From: Deltaproteobacteria bacterium | GTDB lineage: Bacteria > Desulfobacterota > Desulfuromonadia > Desulfuromonadales > BM103 | NCBI GenBank assembly: GCA_005774545.1 | Contig: VAUL01000019.1 | Span: 1 to 45,105, forward strand | Length of the DNA stretch: 45,105 bases | Direction of reading: 5' to 3' | Part shown: positions 1 to 7,888 of the stretch, one piece after another | Layout: every line of letters starts with the position of its first letter | Numbering within the stretch: position 1 is the stretch's first letter | The notes under the pieces: model-generated | What the model was told of the DNA's origin: nothing | Database searches by the model: none | Seen by the model: only the letters and a program-made list of their open reading frames with translations | Position numbers and translations under genes: made by a program

Positions 1-448
1 GCGTCAACTCCCCCACCACCCCGGTCACGACCCTTTCCAGGGCCAGGGCGACGGGCGGGGTCAGCTCGGTACCCATTTCGATCGACTGCGGCTGCACCCC
101 CCACACCACCAGCTCCGCAGGGAGGTACCCCATCAGTTCAGAGACGGCGAGCAGATCCTGCACTCCCATCTGGTGAACCGACAGTTTGCTGGCAAAGGCC
201 CGTGGCACTGCCTCCCCTTCCAGGCGGCAGACCGTGCCGGGGGCGACGCGCATCTCCAGCGCATCGATGATCAGCAGCCGCTCGACCCCCTCCAGCCGAG
301 GGAGCAGATCGAGGCCCAGGGTGCCGCCGTCGAGCAGACCGACCTGCGCGGGAAAACGATAACGGGATGAGAGCGCTTCCACCGCCCTCACCCCGAAACC
401 GTCGTCGGTCATGATGGTGTTCCCCAGCCCGAGGACCAGGATCGCCAT
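1..448 (-). CDS. hyaD: Hydrogenase maturation protease (HyaD/HybD family), C-terminus beyond window
   Basis: This endopeptidase removes the C-terminal extension of the hydrogenase large subunit once the NiFe(CN)2CO site is loaded. The start at 448 opens with MAILVLGLGN, then the nickel-sensing region TDDGFGV and LLIIDALE, all typical of the M52/HybD family. About 149 codons are visible; the family is usually 150-170 residues, so only the tail is missing. The ATG directly follows the stop codon of the cytochrome b gene (449-451), so translation is probably coupled. The target is the large subunit two genes upstream, which still encodes a 15-residue tail after its terminal DPCxxCxxH motif. In Geobacter nomenclature this would be hyaP. 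Confidence 0.9.
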   Translation of the reverse strand, partial: MAILVLGLGNTIMTDDGFGVRAVEALSSRYRFPAQVGLLDGGTLGLDLLPRLEGVERLLIIDALEMRVAPGTVCRLEGEAVPRAFASKLSVHQMGVQDLLAVSELMGYLPAELVVWGVQPQSIEMGTELTPPVALALERVVTGVVGELT

Positions 449-1102
449 CTACAGGTCCCGCGGTTCGATGTAGCGATAGCCGCTGAAGATGCCGCTCATC
501 GTGCCGTTGCGCTCCTTCACGTCCATCAGCCAGCCGCTGTAGAAGTGGTTGATGAAGAAGCCGATGAGCAGCCACATCACCCCGTGATGGAGCAGGCGCA
601 GCCACTGGCTGCCGACCAGCGTCAGGACCCAGCCGGTCAGGCCGCTCCAGACCCCGCCCGGGGCGTACATCCCGTAGAGGGTGAAACCGGAGACGATCTG
701 GAAGAAGAAGAGCATGAAGATGCCGAGGTAGGCCGTAGCCGCCACCGGGTTGTGGCCGACCTCATAGGAGATCTTCTTGCCGGTAAAGGTGTAGTAGCGG
801 AACATCTTGACGAAGTTGCGCCGGCCTTCCGCCGTGGTCCAGGGGAAGAAGGCCTTCCACGAGGCGTGGTGATTGCCGAGGAACATCCACGCGACCCGCG
901 AGAGCACCGACACCGTGAACAGGTAGGCGAAGACGAAGTGCAGCAAGCGCATCCACCCCATGATGTACTGGGAGGTCTCGCTGGCGGTCATGAACGGGCT
1001 GCCGATGTAGAAGCCGGTGATCGACAGCATCAGCATGCACAGGACGTTCACCCAGTGGGTGATGCGCACCGGCCATTCCCAGACGTAGCGGATCTCGAGC
1101 AT
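449..1102 (-). CDS. hyaC: Ni/Fe-hydrogenase b-type cytochrome subunit
   Basis: This integral membrane di-haem cytochrome b of 217 residues anchors the periplasmic hydrogenase dimer and passes electrons to the quinone pool. The chosen start, MLEIRYVWEWPVRITHW, is preceded by GGAGG; an upstream in-frame ATG lies inside the large-subunit gene and is unlikely. Four hydrophobic helices are evident. Candidate haem ligands are His in RITHW, RLLHF, LLHHG and FFINHF, the usual pattern of HyaC/HupC. It sits 17 bp downstream of the large-subunit gene and abuts the protease gene. Geobacter literature calls this subunit HyaB. Confidence 0.92.
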   Translation of the reverse strand: MLEIRYVWEWPVRITHWVNVLCMLMLSITGFYIGSPFMTASETSQYIMGWMRLLHFVFAYLFTVSVLSRVAWMFLGNHHASWKAFFPWTTAEGRRNFVKMFRYYTFTGKKISYEVGHNPVAATAYLGIFMLFFFQIVSGFTLYGMYAPGGVWSGLTGWVLTLVGSQWLRLLHHGVMWLLIGFFINHFYSGWLMDVKERNGTMSGIFSGYRYIEPRDL

Positions 1103-1119
1103 AGGAACCTCCGTGGCGC

Positions 1120-2832
1120 CTAGAGGGCGCGCACCCTGACGACCTCCGAGCCGGTGCCGTCGAGCACGTGCACCGCGCACGCCAGACAGGGATCGAAGGA
1201 GTGGATGGTGCGCAGGATTTCCAGCGGCTTTTGCGGATCGGCGATCGGGGTGCCGACCAGGGCGGCCTCATAGGGACCGGGCTGCCCCTTCGGATCGCGC
1301 GGGCCGGCGTTCCAGGTCGAGGGGACCACCGCCTGGTAGTTGGCGATCTGGCCGTTCTCGATGCGGATCCAGTGGCCGAGCGCCCCGCGCGGCGCCTCGT
1401 GATAGCCGAACCCCTGGGCCTCGCGCGGCCAGGTCGCCGGGTCCCACTTCTCCTTGTTGAAGGTCTCAAAGATGCCGCGCCCCATGTTGTTCGCCAGTTC
1501 GTCGAGCCACTGCTCGTTCTTCTGGGCCAGCACCAGGCAGTCGACGCCGCGGGCGGCGGTCCGCCCCAGCGTCGAGAAGAGCGCCGAGGCCGGGGCGCCC
1601 AGCTTGCCGAGCACGAAATCGACGGCGGCCTTGACCTCGGGCACCCCCTTGGCGTAGGCGACGAGGACGCGCGCCAGCGGCCCGACCTCCATCGGCTGGT
1701 CGAGGTAACGCGGCGACTTCACCCACGAATACTTGCCGTCGGTGTCGAGGAACTCGTAGGGTGGCTTGGGCCCGGTGTAGCGGTGGCTGGTCTCGCCGTC
1801 GTAGGGGTGCAGGCCGGCGTTGTCCCCCTTGCTGTAGCTGTACCAGGAGTGGGTGACGTATTCGGAGATCTTCTTCTCGTCCATCGGCTGGACGTTGGCC
1901 AGATCCTTCCCCAGGATCACGCCGCGCGGGAAGAACAGGCTCCCCGTCCCCGGGCTGTTGTCCATTGGGAAGTCGCCGTAGGAGAGGTAGTTCCCCACCC
2001 CGCCGCCGATCCCGGCCCAGTCGAGATAGGCCGGCGCCACCGCCAGCAGGTCGGGGATGTAGACCTGCTCGACGAAGGTGCGGGCCTTGCGCAGCAGCTT
2101 GCGGATCAGCGCGAGCTTGTCGGCGTTCAGCGCATTCTGGCTGTCCGGGTCGACCGGGATCGCCATGCCGCCGACCAGGAAGGTCTGCGGGTGCGGGTTC
2201 TTCGAGCCGAGGATGGCATGGATGCGGATCACGTCCTTCTGCCACTCCAGCGCCTCGAGGTAGTGGGCCACGCCGATCAGGTTGACCTCGGGGGGGAGCT
2301 TGTAGGCCGCGTGCCCCCAGTAGGCGTTCTGGAACGGGCCGAGCCGGCCGGTGCCGGCGAAGGCGGCGATGCGGTCGCGCACCTGCTGGAAGTACTCGGG
2401 GCTGGAGTTGGGCCAGTCGGAGATCGACTGGGCGATCTGCGCGGTCCTGGCCGGGTCGGCTTTCAGGGCGCTGACGATGTCGACCCAGTCGAGGGCGTGC
2501 AGGTGATAGAAGTGGATCACGTGGTCCTGGACGTTCTGGATCCCCATGATCAGGTTGCGGATCAGCCGGGCATTGTCCGGAATCTGGATCTTCAGGGCGT
2601 CTTCGACGGCACGGATGCTGGCCATCGAGTGCACCGTGGTGCACACCCCGCAGAAACGCTGGGTAAAGTGATGGGCATCGCGCGGGTCGCGCCCTTTGAG
2701 GATCGTCTCGATGCCGCGAAAGGCCGTGGAGGAGCTCCAGGCCTCGGCGATGCGTCCACCGTCAAGCCGGGCCTCGATGCGCAGGTGCCCTTCGATGCGG
2801 GTGATCGGGTCGACGACAATTTTCTGGGCCAT
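1120..2832 (-). CDS. hyaB: [NiFe] hydrogenase large (catalytic) subunit, group 1
   Basis: This 570-residue catalytic subunit oxidises H2 at a NiFe(CN)2CO centre. The N-terminal motif RFCGVC gives Cys61 and Cys64; the C-terminal motif DPCLACAVH gives Cys549 and Cys552. After His555 there remain 15 residues (VLDGTGSEVVRVRAL), the extension cut by the protease encoded downstream. RIEGH near residue 13 is also conserved. Length is normal for group 1 enzymes. It lies 3 bp after the small-subunit gene and has no signal peptide of its own, so it is expected to be exported as a folded complex by the Tat signal of the small subunit. The gene order small-large-cytochrome-protease matches Geobacter hyaSLBP (HydDB group 1f, by recollection). 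Confidence 0.95.
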   Translation of the reverse strand: MAQKIVVDPITRIEGHLRIEARLDGGRIAEAWSSSTAFRGIETILKGRDPRDAHHFTQRFCGVCTTVHSMASIRAVEDALKIQIPDNARLIRNLIMGIQNVQDHVIHFYHLHALDWVDIVSALKADPARTAQIAQSISDWPNSSPEYFQQVRDRIAAFAGTGRLGPFQNAYWGHAAYKLPPEVNLIGVAHYLEALEWQKDVIRIHAILGSKNPHPQTFLVGGMAIPVDPDSQNALNADKLALIRKLLRKARTFVEQVYIPDLLAVAPAYLDWAGIGGGVGNYLSYGDFPMDNSPGTGSLFFPRGVILGKDLANVQPMDEKKISEYVTHSWYSYSKGDNAGLHPYDGETSHRYTGPKPPYEFLDTDGKYSWVKSPRYLDQPMEVGPLARVLVAYAKGVPEVKAAVDFVLGKLGAPASALFSTLGRTAARGVDCLVLAQKNEQWLDELANNMGRGIFETFNKEKWDPATWPREAQGFGYHEAPRGALGHWIRIENGQIANYQAVVPSTWNAGPRDPKGQPGPYEAALVGTPIADPQKPLEILRTIHSFDPCLACAVHVLDGTGSEVVRVRAL

Positions 2833-2835
2833 GGT

Positions 2836-3954
2836 TTATTCCTCCCTGACGACCTTGTCTTCTTCCATCGCATCGCCCTTGCGGAAGCAGCTGGCGACGC
2901 CGTGCAGGCCGAAGGCCATCGCCGTGGCCGCGGCCAGACCGATGCCGATCTTGTCGGCGGTATCCTCGATGCCGAACCCCGGGACTTTCGGCAGCCGCCG
3001 GTAGAACGGGCTCATGGTGTCCCAGAAGCCCGGCTCCGAGCAGCCGATGCAGCCGTGCCCGGCCATGACCGGCCAGCTGGCCCCCTCGTTGTAGCGGATC
3101 GTCGGGCAGTTGTGGAAGGTTTCCGGCCCCTTGCAGCCGAGCTGGTAGAGGCAGTGCCCCTGCCGGTGGCCGACGTCGCCGAAGGTCTGGGCATACTGGC
3201 CGGCGTCGAAATGGCCGCGCCGCTCGCAGTTGTCGTGGATGCGCTTGCCGTAGGCGAACTTCGGCCGGCCGAGGCTGTCGGTGGCGGGGAGCTTGCCGAA
3301 GGTCAGGACGTGGACGATGGTGGCGGTGAGGTTTTCGGCGTTGACCGGGCAGCCGGGGAGGTTGACGATCGGCGCGCCGGGCACCGCCTCCATGACCGAG
3401 ATGGCGCCGGTCGGGTTGGGCGCCGCCGCCGGGATGCCGCCAAAGGAGGAGCAGGAACCGACGCAGATGGTGGCGAAGGCGCCGTTCACCAGCTTGCGGC
3501 AGTCCTCGACGGCGCTGTGCCCGCCGATGGTACAGTAGGCGCCGTCGGCGCCGGTCGGCACCGACCCCTCGACCACCAGGAGGTACTTGCCCCGGTACTT
3601 TTCGGCCGCCTGCCGCTTGGCCTCTTCCGCCTGATGGCCGGCCGCCGCCATGACCACCTCGGAGTACTCCAGGGAGATCAGGTCGAGAATGATCTCCCCG
3701 GCCGTCGGCTGGTTGGCGCGCAGCAACGCCTCGGAGTCGCCGGAACAGCTCTGGTACTCGACCCAGATCACCGGCACGCGGGTGTCGGCCACCGCGGCGG
3801 CGACCCGACCGACCATGGTGACCGGGAGGGCGAGCGCCGCCGTGGTCATTGTGCAGAACCTGATGAAGTCGCGGCGGTTGATGCCGCGGGCTTCGGCACG
3901 GGCCAGAACCTCCTCCGGGATTGCGGCCGGATTCGAAACGGGATCCAGGCTCAT
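2836..3954 (-). CDS. hyaA: [NiFe] hydrogenase small subunit with Tat signal; Asp at one proximal-cluster position
   Basis: This 372-residue electron-transfer subunit carries three FeS clusters. Residues 27-34 (NRRDFIRF) form a twin-arginine motif followed by a hydrophobic stretch, so export is by Tat. A C-terminal hydrophobic helix (near residues 333-355) anchors the complex in the membrane. Cysteines are visible in AYCTIGG, VGSCSSFGG, LPGCPVN, HDNCERRGHF, QLGCKG, HNCP and GCIGCSEPGFW. At the first proximal-cluster motif, where most group 1 enzymes have CxxCxE, the sequence reads CSGDSE: Cys70 is kept and the second Cys is Asp73. It is first in the operon, with a promoter candidate about 125 bp upstream. 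Geobacter name: hyaS. Confidence 0.95.
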   Translation of the reverse strand: MSLDPVSNPAAIPEEVLARAEARGINRRDFIRFCTMTTAALALPVTMVGRVAAAVADTRVPVIWVEYQSCSGDSEALLRANQPTAGEIILDLISLEYSEVVMAAAGHQAEEAKRQAAEKYRGKYLLVVEGSVPTGADGAYCTIGGHSAVEDCRKLVNGAFATICVGSCSSFGGIPAAAPNPTGAISVMEAVPGAPIVNLPGCPVNAENLTATIVHVLTFGKLPATDSLGRPKFAYGKRIHDNCERRGHFDAGQYAQTFGDVGHRQGHCLYQLGCKGPETFHNCPTIRYNEGASWPVMAGHGCIGCSEPGFWDTMSPFYRRLPKVPGFGIEDTADKIGIGLAAATAMAFGLHGVASCFRKGDAMEEDKVVREE

Positions 3955-4078
3955 CGGTCATCTCCTTTCGTCCCCGACTGCTACGGGGAAAGGTTTTAAT
4001 CCCCGGGGCGAGGCCCCTATCATTGCAAAATCTCTATATATTAACGATCGGCTACGCGCTCCGCAAAAATATAACACC

Positions 4079-4107
4079 TTTCTACTTCCGCCCAGACAGC
4101 CTGTCAA
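4079..4107 (-). promoter_or_regulatory. Sigma-70-type promoter candidate for the hydrogenase operon
   Basis: On the minus strand TTGACA (4107-4102) and TAGAAA (4084-4079) are separated by exactly 17 bp. Transcription would start near 4072 and give a leader of roughly 115 nt before the small-subunit ATG at 3954. The 316-bp divergent gap 3955-4270 also holds an AT-rich patch at 4028-4082. No sigma-54 -24/-12 pair was seen. Confidence 0.5.
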
Positions 4108-4207
4108 GGGCGAAAAAACCGTGTGGCCAGAAAAGCTTACCAGATTCCCGCGGCTTCGCATCCCGCCCTGGCCGGGAGCGCTTCGGCGCCCCCGGAACGA
4201 CAAAGCT

Positions 4208-4216
4208 TGCTATACT
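4208..4216 (+). promoter_or_regulatory. Extended -10 promoter candidate for the BCAM0308-archease-rtcB genes
   Basis: TGCTATACT is an extended -10 element (TGn followed by TATACT) with no recognisable -35. It lies about 55 bp upstream of the ATG at 4271. A very similar extended -10, TGGTATACT, precedes the ATPase operon at 15791-15783. Confidence 0.4.
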
Positions 4217-4270
4217 GGAGGAGAGAACCTGAAGCGATGGCTCCCCGCTAACGGACAGGAGGTCAGTACC

Positions 4271-4789
4271 ATGCAACGGAACGTCCAGAAATTCGGTTTC
4301 AGCGACAAGCGCGGCAGAACCCGGACCACCCCTGATCCCTATCTTGCCGAGGCCGCCCTCAAGGAACCGGCCGTCTGCCAGACCTGCCAGGCGATCTACC
4401 GCCAGAAGCGCTGGCAGCTCGACCCGATGTTGGCCGCCAGGCTGACCCATGACCCCGCGGCGCACTGGGTGACCTGCCCGGCCTGCCAGAAGGCCGCCGG
4501 CCACTACCCGGAAGGGATCCTGACCCTGCGCGGCAGCTACCTGTGGAACCACGAGGAGGAGATTCGCCGCATCCTGACGAACACCGCCGACCGGATCGGC
4601 CTGCGCAACCCGCTGGAACGGGTCATCCGCATCGATCGCCGCGAAGAAAGCCTGGTCATCGAGACCACCGACAACAAACTCGCCGAACAGCTCGGCCGGA
4701 CCCTGCAAAAAGCCCACAGCGGCGAACTGCAGATCGACTGGCAGGGATCGCCGGTGGTCTGCCGGGTGCAGTGGGAACGCTGGCATTGA
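4271..4789 (+). CDS. BCAM0308-family zinc-ribbon-like protein
   Basis: A 172-residue soluble protein of unassigned function. The ATG at 4271 follows a strong ribosome-binding site (AGGAGG, 9 bases upstream). Two Cys pairs about 38 residues apart, CQTC and CPAC, suggest a four-Cys zinc site in the N-terminal half. The C-terminal half (DPYLAEAALKEP at the N-terminus, then HPEG-like and IETTDNKLAEQLGR segments) resembles the family NCBI calls BCAM0308, which I recognise by pattern only. Its stop overlaps the TTG start of archease, which suggests co-translation with RNA-ligase functions. A role in RNA binding is inference from the zinc ribbon and the neighbours. Confidence 0.75.
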   Translation: MQRNVQKFGFSDKRGRTRTTPDPYLAEAALKEPAVCQTCQAIYRQKRWQLDPMLAARLTHDPAAHWVTCPACQKAAGHYPEGILTLRGSYLWNHEEEIRRILTNTADRIGLRNPLERVIRIDRREESLVIETTDNKLAEQLGRTLQKAHSGELQIDWQGSPVVCRVQWERWH

Positions 4790-5211
4790 GCGGTCGCGGA
4801 CACTTCCGCCTGCTGGCGCACACGGCCGACATCGGCCTGGAAGTCAGGGCGCCGTCGCGGCAGGAGTTGTTCGTCGTTGCGGCGGCAGGGTTCCGGAATC
4901 TGATCTTCGGCGAGGTTTCGGCGGCCGAGGTCGTGCGGCGGCAGGTGCGGGTGGAGGCGGGCAACGGTCCCGAACTGCTGGTGGCGTGGCTGAACGAGAT
5001 TCTCTGCCTGTGCGAGCTGGGCCGGCTGGTGCCGGCCGGCGTTGAAATCCGCGAACTGACGGACCAGCATCTGAGCGCCGTCATCAGCGGCGAGCCGTTC
5101 GATCCGGCACGCCACACGGTCGAGCGCAGCGCCAAGGCGGTGACTTATCACCAATTGGTGGTGGAAGAGCGCAGGGACGGCTGGTATGCCCGGGTGTATA
5201 TCGATCTGTGA
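4786..5211 (+). CDS. Archease, activator of the RtcB RNA ligase
   Basis: A 141-residue archease that promotes RtcB guanylylation and multiple turnover. The N-terminal HTADIGL holds the family metal-binding Asp; the C-terminal TYHQLVVEE and ARVYIDL segments are also diagnostic. There is no ATG. The best start is TTG at 4786, whose last two bases are the first two of the preceding gene's TGA stop (TTGA overlap); an in-frame GTG at 4771 is an alternative. rtcB begins 156 bp downstream on the same strand, past an inverted-repeat element. Confidence 0.9.
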   Translation: MSGRGHFRLLAHTADIGLEVRAPSRQELFVVAAAGFRNLIFGEVSAAEVVRRQVRVEAGNGPELLVAWLNEILCLCELGRLVPAGVEIRELTDQHLSAVISGEPFDPARHTVERSAKAVTYHQLVVEERRDGWYARVYIDL

Positions 5212-5233
5212 AACGAGGCCTTTTGGTCAACCA

Positions 5234-5352
5234 GGCCGACCCAAAATGCCCAGCTGCGAGGCGCCCGAAGCTTGAGGAGTGAGGCGTGCCGCAAGGCCCG
5301 TCGCAGCGACGAGAGCGAGGGCAACGCCGCAGATGGGCGTTTTTCATCGGCC
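5234..5352. repeat. Inverted-repeat element between archease and rtcB
   Basis: Imperfect inverted arms bound this stretch: 5234-5263 (GGCCGACCCAAAATGCCCAG...) and the reverse complement of 5325-5352 (GGCCGATGAAAAACGCCCAT...). Both continue into CTGCG and GGCG. The interior (5264-5324) is itself rich in short complementary blocks around GCCGCAAGGC and GTCGCAGCGAC. It codes for nothing convincing: rtcB's ATG with its own ribosome-binding site lies beyond it. It looks like a REP/MITE-type dispersed element; copy number cannot be judged from one window. Confidence 0.6.
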
Positions 5353-5367
5353 CCGAAGGAAAAAGCG

Positions 5368-6810
5368 ATGTCCATCAAGGTCCAGCAGATTGACGCCTGC
5401 CGCTGGCGGATCCCCCGGGAAGGCGCCATGCGCACCGACGGCCTGATCTTCGCCAGCGCGGCGATGATGGCGGAGCTGCGCCGCGAACAGGCGCTGGAGC
5501 AGGTGCGCAACGTCGCCACCCTCCCCGGGATCGTCGGCCCCGCCATGGCCATGCCCGACATCCACTGGGGGTACGGCTTCCCGATCGGCGGCGTGGCGGC
5601 CTTCGATGCCGACGAGGGGGTGGTCTCCCCCGGCGGGGTCGGCTACGACATCAACTGCGGCGTGCGCCTGCTGCGCAGCGGGCTGACCGCCGCCGAGGTA
5701 CGGCCGGTGCTCGAGCGCCTGGCCGATGCCCTGTTTCACAACGTCCCCTCGGGGGTCGGCTCCCGGCGCCGCGACCTGAAGCTGAGCCTCGCCGAGACCC
5801 GCAAGGTCCTGCGCCAGGGGGCGGCCTGGGCGGTGAAGCAGGGGTTCGGCGAGGGCGCCGACCTCGACCACATCGAGGCCGGCGGCACCCTCCCCGACGC
5901 CGATCCGGAACTGGTCTCCGAGCGGGCCCTGGAGCGCGGCCACGATCAGCTCGGCACGCTGGGCTCCGGCAACCATTTCCTGGAGATCCAGCAGGTCGAG
6001 CAGATTTTCGACGAAACCGCGGCGCAGGCCCTCGGCCTCTTCGCCGGCCAGGTGACGGTCAGCATCCACACCGGCAGCCGCGGACTCGGCTACCAGGTCT
6101 GCGACGATTCCCTGCGCACCATGCTCAAGGCCAGCCAGAAGTACGGGATCGCCCTGGCCGACCGCCAGCTCTGCTGCGCGCCGCTCGCCTCCCCGGAAGC
6201 GCGGGACTACCTGGCGGCGATGGCCGGGGCCGCCAACTTCGCCTTCGCCAACCGCCAGCTGATCACCGCCTGGGTGCGCGAGAGCTTCGAGCAGGTGCTG
6301 GGGAAGGGGCCGGGCGATCTGCGCCTGGAGGTGATCTACGACGTCTGCCACAACATCGCCAAGTGGGAGACCCACGAGGTCGCCGGCCAGCGGCGCCGCC
6401 TGTGCGTGCACCGCAAGGGGGCGACCCGGGCCTTCCCGCCCGGGCACCCGGAGACCCCGGCGGCCTACCGCGCCATCGGCCAGCCGGTGCTGATCCCCGG
6501 CGACATGGGGCGCTACTCCTACGTGCTGATCGGCACCGCGGGGGCGATGCACGAAACCTTCGGCTCGACCTGCCACGGCGCCGGGCGGGTGCTGTCGCGC
6601 CACGCGGCGATGAAGCAGGCGCGCGGCCACGATGTCGTCGGCGAACTGGCGCGCAAGGGGATTCTGATCCGCGCCGCCGGCCGGGCCACGGTCGCCGAGG
6701 AGATCCCCGAGGCGTACAAGGACGTCGCCGAGGTGGTGGAGGTGGTGGAGCAGGCGGGACTCAGCAGGATCGTGGCGCGGCTCAGGCCGATGGCGGTCAT
6801 TAAAGGCTAG
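5368..6810 (+). CDS. rtcB: RNA-splicing ligase RtcB (tRNA-splicing/RNA-repair ligase)
   Basis: A 480-residue GTP- and Mn-dependent ligase that joins 2',3'-cyclic phosphate or 3'-phosphate RNA ends to 5'-OH ends. Visible motifs: AMPDIHWGYGFPIGGV (62-76), metal ligand Cys97 in GYDINCG, GSGNHFLEIQ, IHTGSRGLG, CHNIAKWE, HRKGATRAF, and CHGAGR, which carries the guanylylated His. The ATG at 5368 follows AAGGAAAAAGCG; an upstream in-frame start at 5272 would translate the repeat element and is rejected. Together with archease this is a complete ligase-activator pair; no rtcA or rtcR is in the window. Confidence 0.95.
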   Translation: MSIKVQQIDACRWRIPREGAMRTDGLIFASAAMMAELRREQALEQVRNVATLPGIVGPAMAMPDIHWGYGFPIGGVAAFDADEGVVSPGGVGYDINCGVRLLRSGLTAAEVRPVLERLADALFHNVPSGVGSRRRDLKLSLAETRKVLRQGAAWAVKQGFGEGADLDHIEAGGTLPDADPELVSERALERGHDQLGTLGSGNHFLEIQQVEQIFDETAAQALGLFAGQVTVSIHTGSRGLGYQVCDDSLRTMLKASQKYGIALADRQLCCAPLASPEARDYLAAMAGAANFAFANRQLITAWVRESFEQVLGKGPGDLRLEVIYDVCHNIAKWETHEVAGQRRRLCVHRKGATRAFPPGHPETPAAYRAIGQPVLIPGDMGRYSYVLIGTAGAMHETFGSTCHGAGRVLSRHAAMKQARGHDVVGELARKGILIRAAGRATVAEEIPEAYKDVAEVVEVVEQAGLSRIVARLRPMAVIKG

Positions 6811-6981
6811 TGCCGATTGCTGAGCGATGGGTAAAGGCATAGAAGCAGCGATGAGCGATGCGTGCTGAGCGATGAGTAACAATCATAAACGGATTCCGAA
6901 GGCCACTCATCGCTCATCGCTCAGTACTCAGCACTTGAATTTCACTCATCGCGCATCGCTGCTGTTCAAAGGAGTTGGAGA
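6811..6981. repeat. Heptamer-like GCTGAGC/GATGAGC repeats in inverted orientation
   Basis: The gap between rtcB and the SDR gene is built from variants of GATGAGC and GCTGAGC. A plus-oriented run (about 6849-6877) faces an inverted run (6905-6934); the 11-mer GAGCGATGAGT at 6867-6877 is the exact complement of 6905-6915, so RNA across it could fold into a long hairpin with a 27-nt loop. A third short run lies at 6943-6959. Related repeats follow the SDR gene at 7889-7922. Confidence 0.75.
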
Positions 6982-7875
6982 ATGAAAGTCTTCGTCACCG
7001 GGGGAACCGGATTTGTCGGGAGCGAGGTGCTGCGCCAGCTGACGGCGGCGGGGTACACGGTGCGGGCACTGGTCCGGCCGGGTTCGGAGGGGAAGCTGGC
7101 GGTGCGCGACGGCGTCGAGATCCGCCATGGCGACGCCACCGAGGCGGCGACGCTGGCAGGGACGCTGACCGGCTGCGACGCGGTCATCCACCTGGTCGGC
7201 ATCATCCGCGAGTTTCCGGCCAAGGGGATCACCTTCGAGCGCCTGCACGTCGAGGCGACCCGTCACGTGCTGGCGGCGGCGCAGGCCCAAGGGGTGAAGC
7301 GCTACCTGCACATGAGCGCCAACGGCACCGGCCCCGCCGGGAGCACGGCCTATCACCGCACCAAGTGGGCTGCCGAGCAGGCGGTGCGCGCCTCCGACCG
7401 GGACTGGACGATCTTCCGGCCGTCGCTGATCTTCGGCAAGGGGGGGGAGTTCGTCACCATGCTGGCCGACCTGATCCGCAAGGCCCCGATCGTGCCGGTC
7501 TTCGGCGACGGCCGCTACCGGATGCAGCCGGTGGCGGTGGAGCAGGTCGCGGAGAGCTTCGTGCGCGCCCTGGCCCTGCCGGAAACCGCCGGGCAGACCT
7601 ATCACCTCGGCGGGGCGGCCAGCTACAGCTACGACGAGATCCTCGACCTGACCGGCACGGCGATCGGTTGCAGCCACGTGGCCAAGGCCCACCAGCCGCT
7701 GTTCATGGTCAAGCCGCTGATCCGGCTGATGGAGCATTCCGCGCACTTCCCGCTCACCTCCGACCAGCTGGAGATGCTGCTGCAGGGGAATGTCTGCGAC
7801 ACCACGGCATGGGCGGAGATGTTCGGCATCACGCCGGTGAGTTACGCGGAGGGGATCGGCTCCTGCTTTGACTGA
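6982..7875 (+). CDS. NAD(P)-binding atypical SDR, NDUFA9/complex I-like epimerase family
   Basis: A 297-residue Rossmann-fold protein. The N-terminal TGGTGFVGSEV is the glycine-rich dinucleotide motif; HLVGIIRE and a YHRTKW motif (Tyr-x3-Lys) follow, as in extended/atypical SDRs related to the complex I accessory subunit NDUFA9. The substrate is unknown; bacterial members are usually annotated only as NAD(P)H-binding or NAD-dependent epimerase proteins. The ATG is preceded by AGGAGTTGGAGA. The gene stands alone, with the same family of short repeats on both sides and the ATPase operon convergent to it. Confidence 0.85.
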   Translation: MKVFVTGGTGFVGSEVLRQLTAAGYTVRALVRPGSEGKLAVRDGVEIRHGDATEAATLAGTLTGCDAVIHLVGIIREFPAKGITFERLHVEATRHVLAAAQAQGVKRYLHMSANGTGPAGSTAYHRTKWAAEQAVRASDRDWTIFRPSLIFGKGGEFVTMLADLIRKAPIVPVFGDGRYRMQPVAVEQVAESFVRALALPETAGQTYHLGGAASYSYDEILDLTGTAIGCSHVAKAHQPLFMVKPLIRLMEHSAHFPLTSDQLEMLLQGNVCDTTAWAEMFGITPVSYAEGIGSCFD

Positions 7876-7888
7876 CGGGTTTCGCCCT

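Noticed and set aside
1168-3999. Very long plus-strand open frame opposite the hydrogenase genes
   Set aside because: It is the antisense of hyaB and hyaA, which have clear motifs and full-length matches to families; the plus-strand product is Arg/Ala/Gly/Val-rich without domains. High GC leaves long open antisense frames.
3955-4270. Sigma-54 promoter for the hydrogenase
   Set aside because: A TTTTGCA near 4023-4029 resembles a -12 element but there is no GG at -24; a sigma-70 pair is better.
5344-6882. 512-codon minus-strand open frame
   Set aside because: Antisense shadow of rtcB, which has all catalytic motifs on the plus strand.
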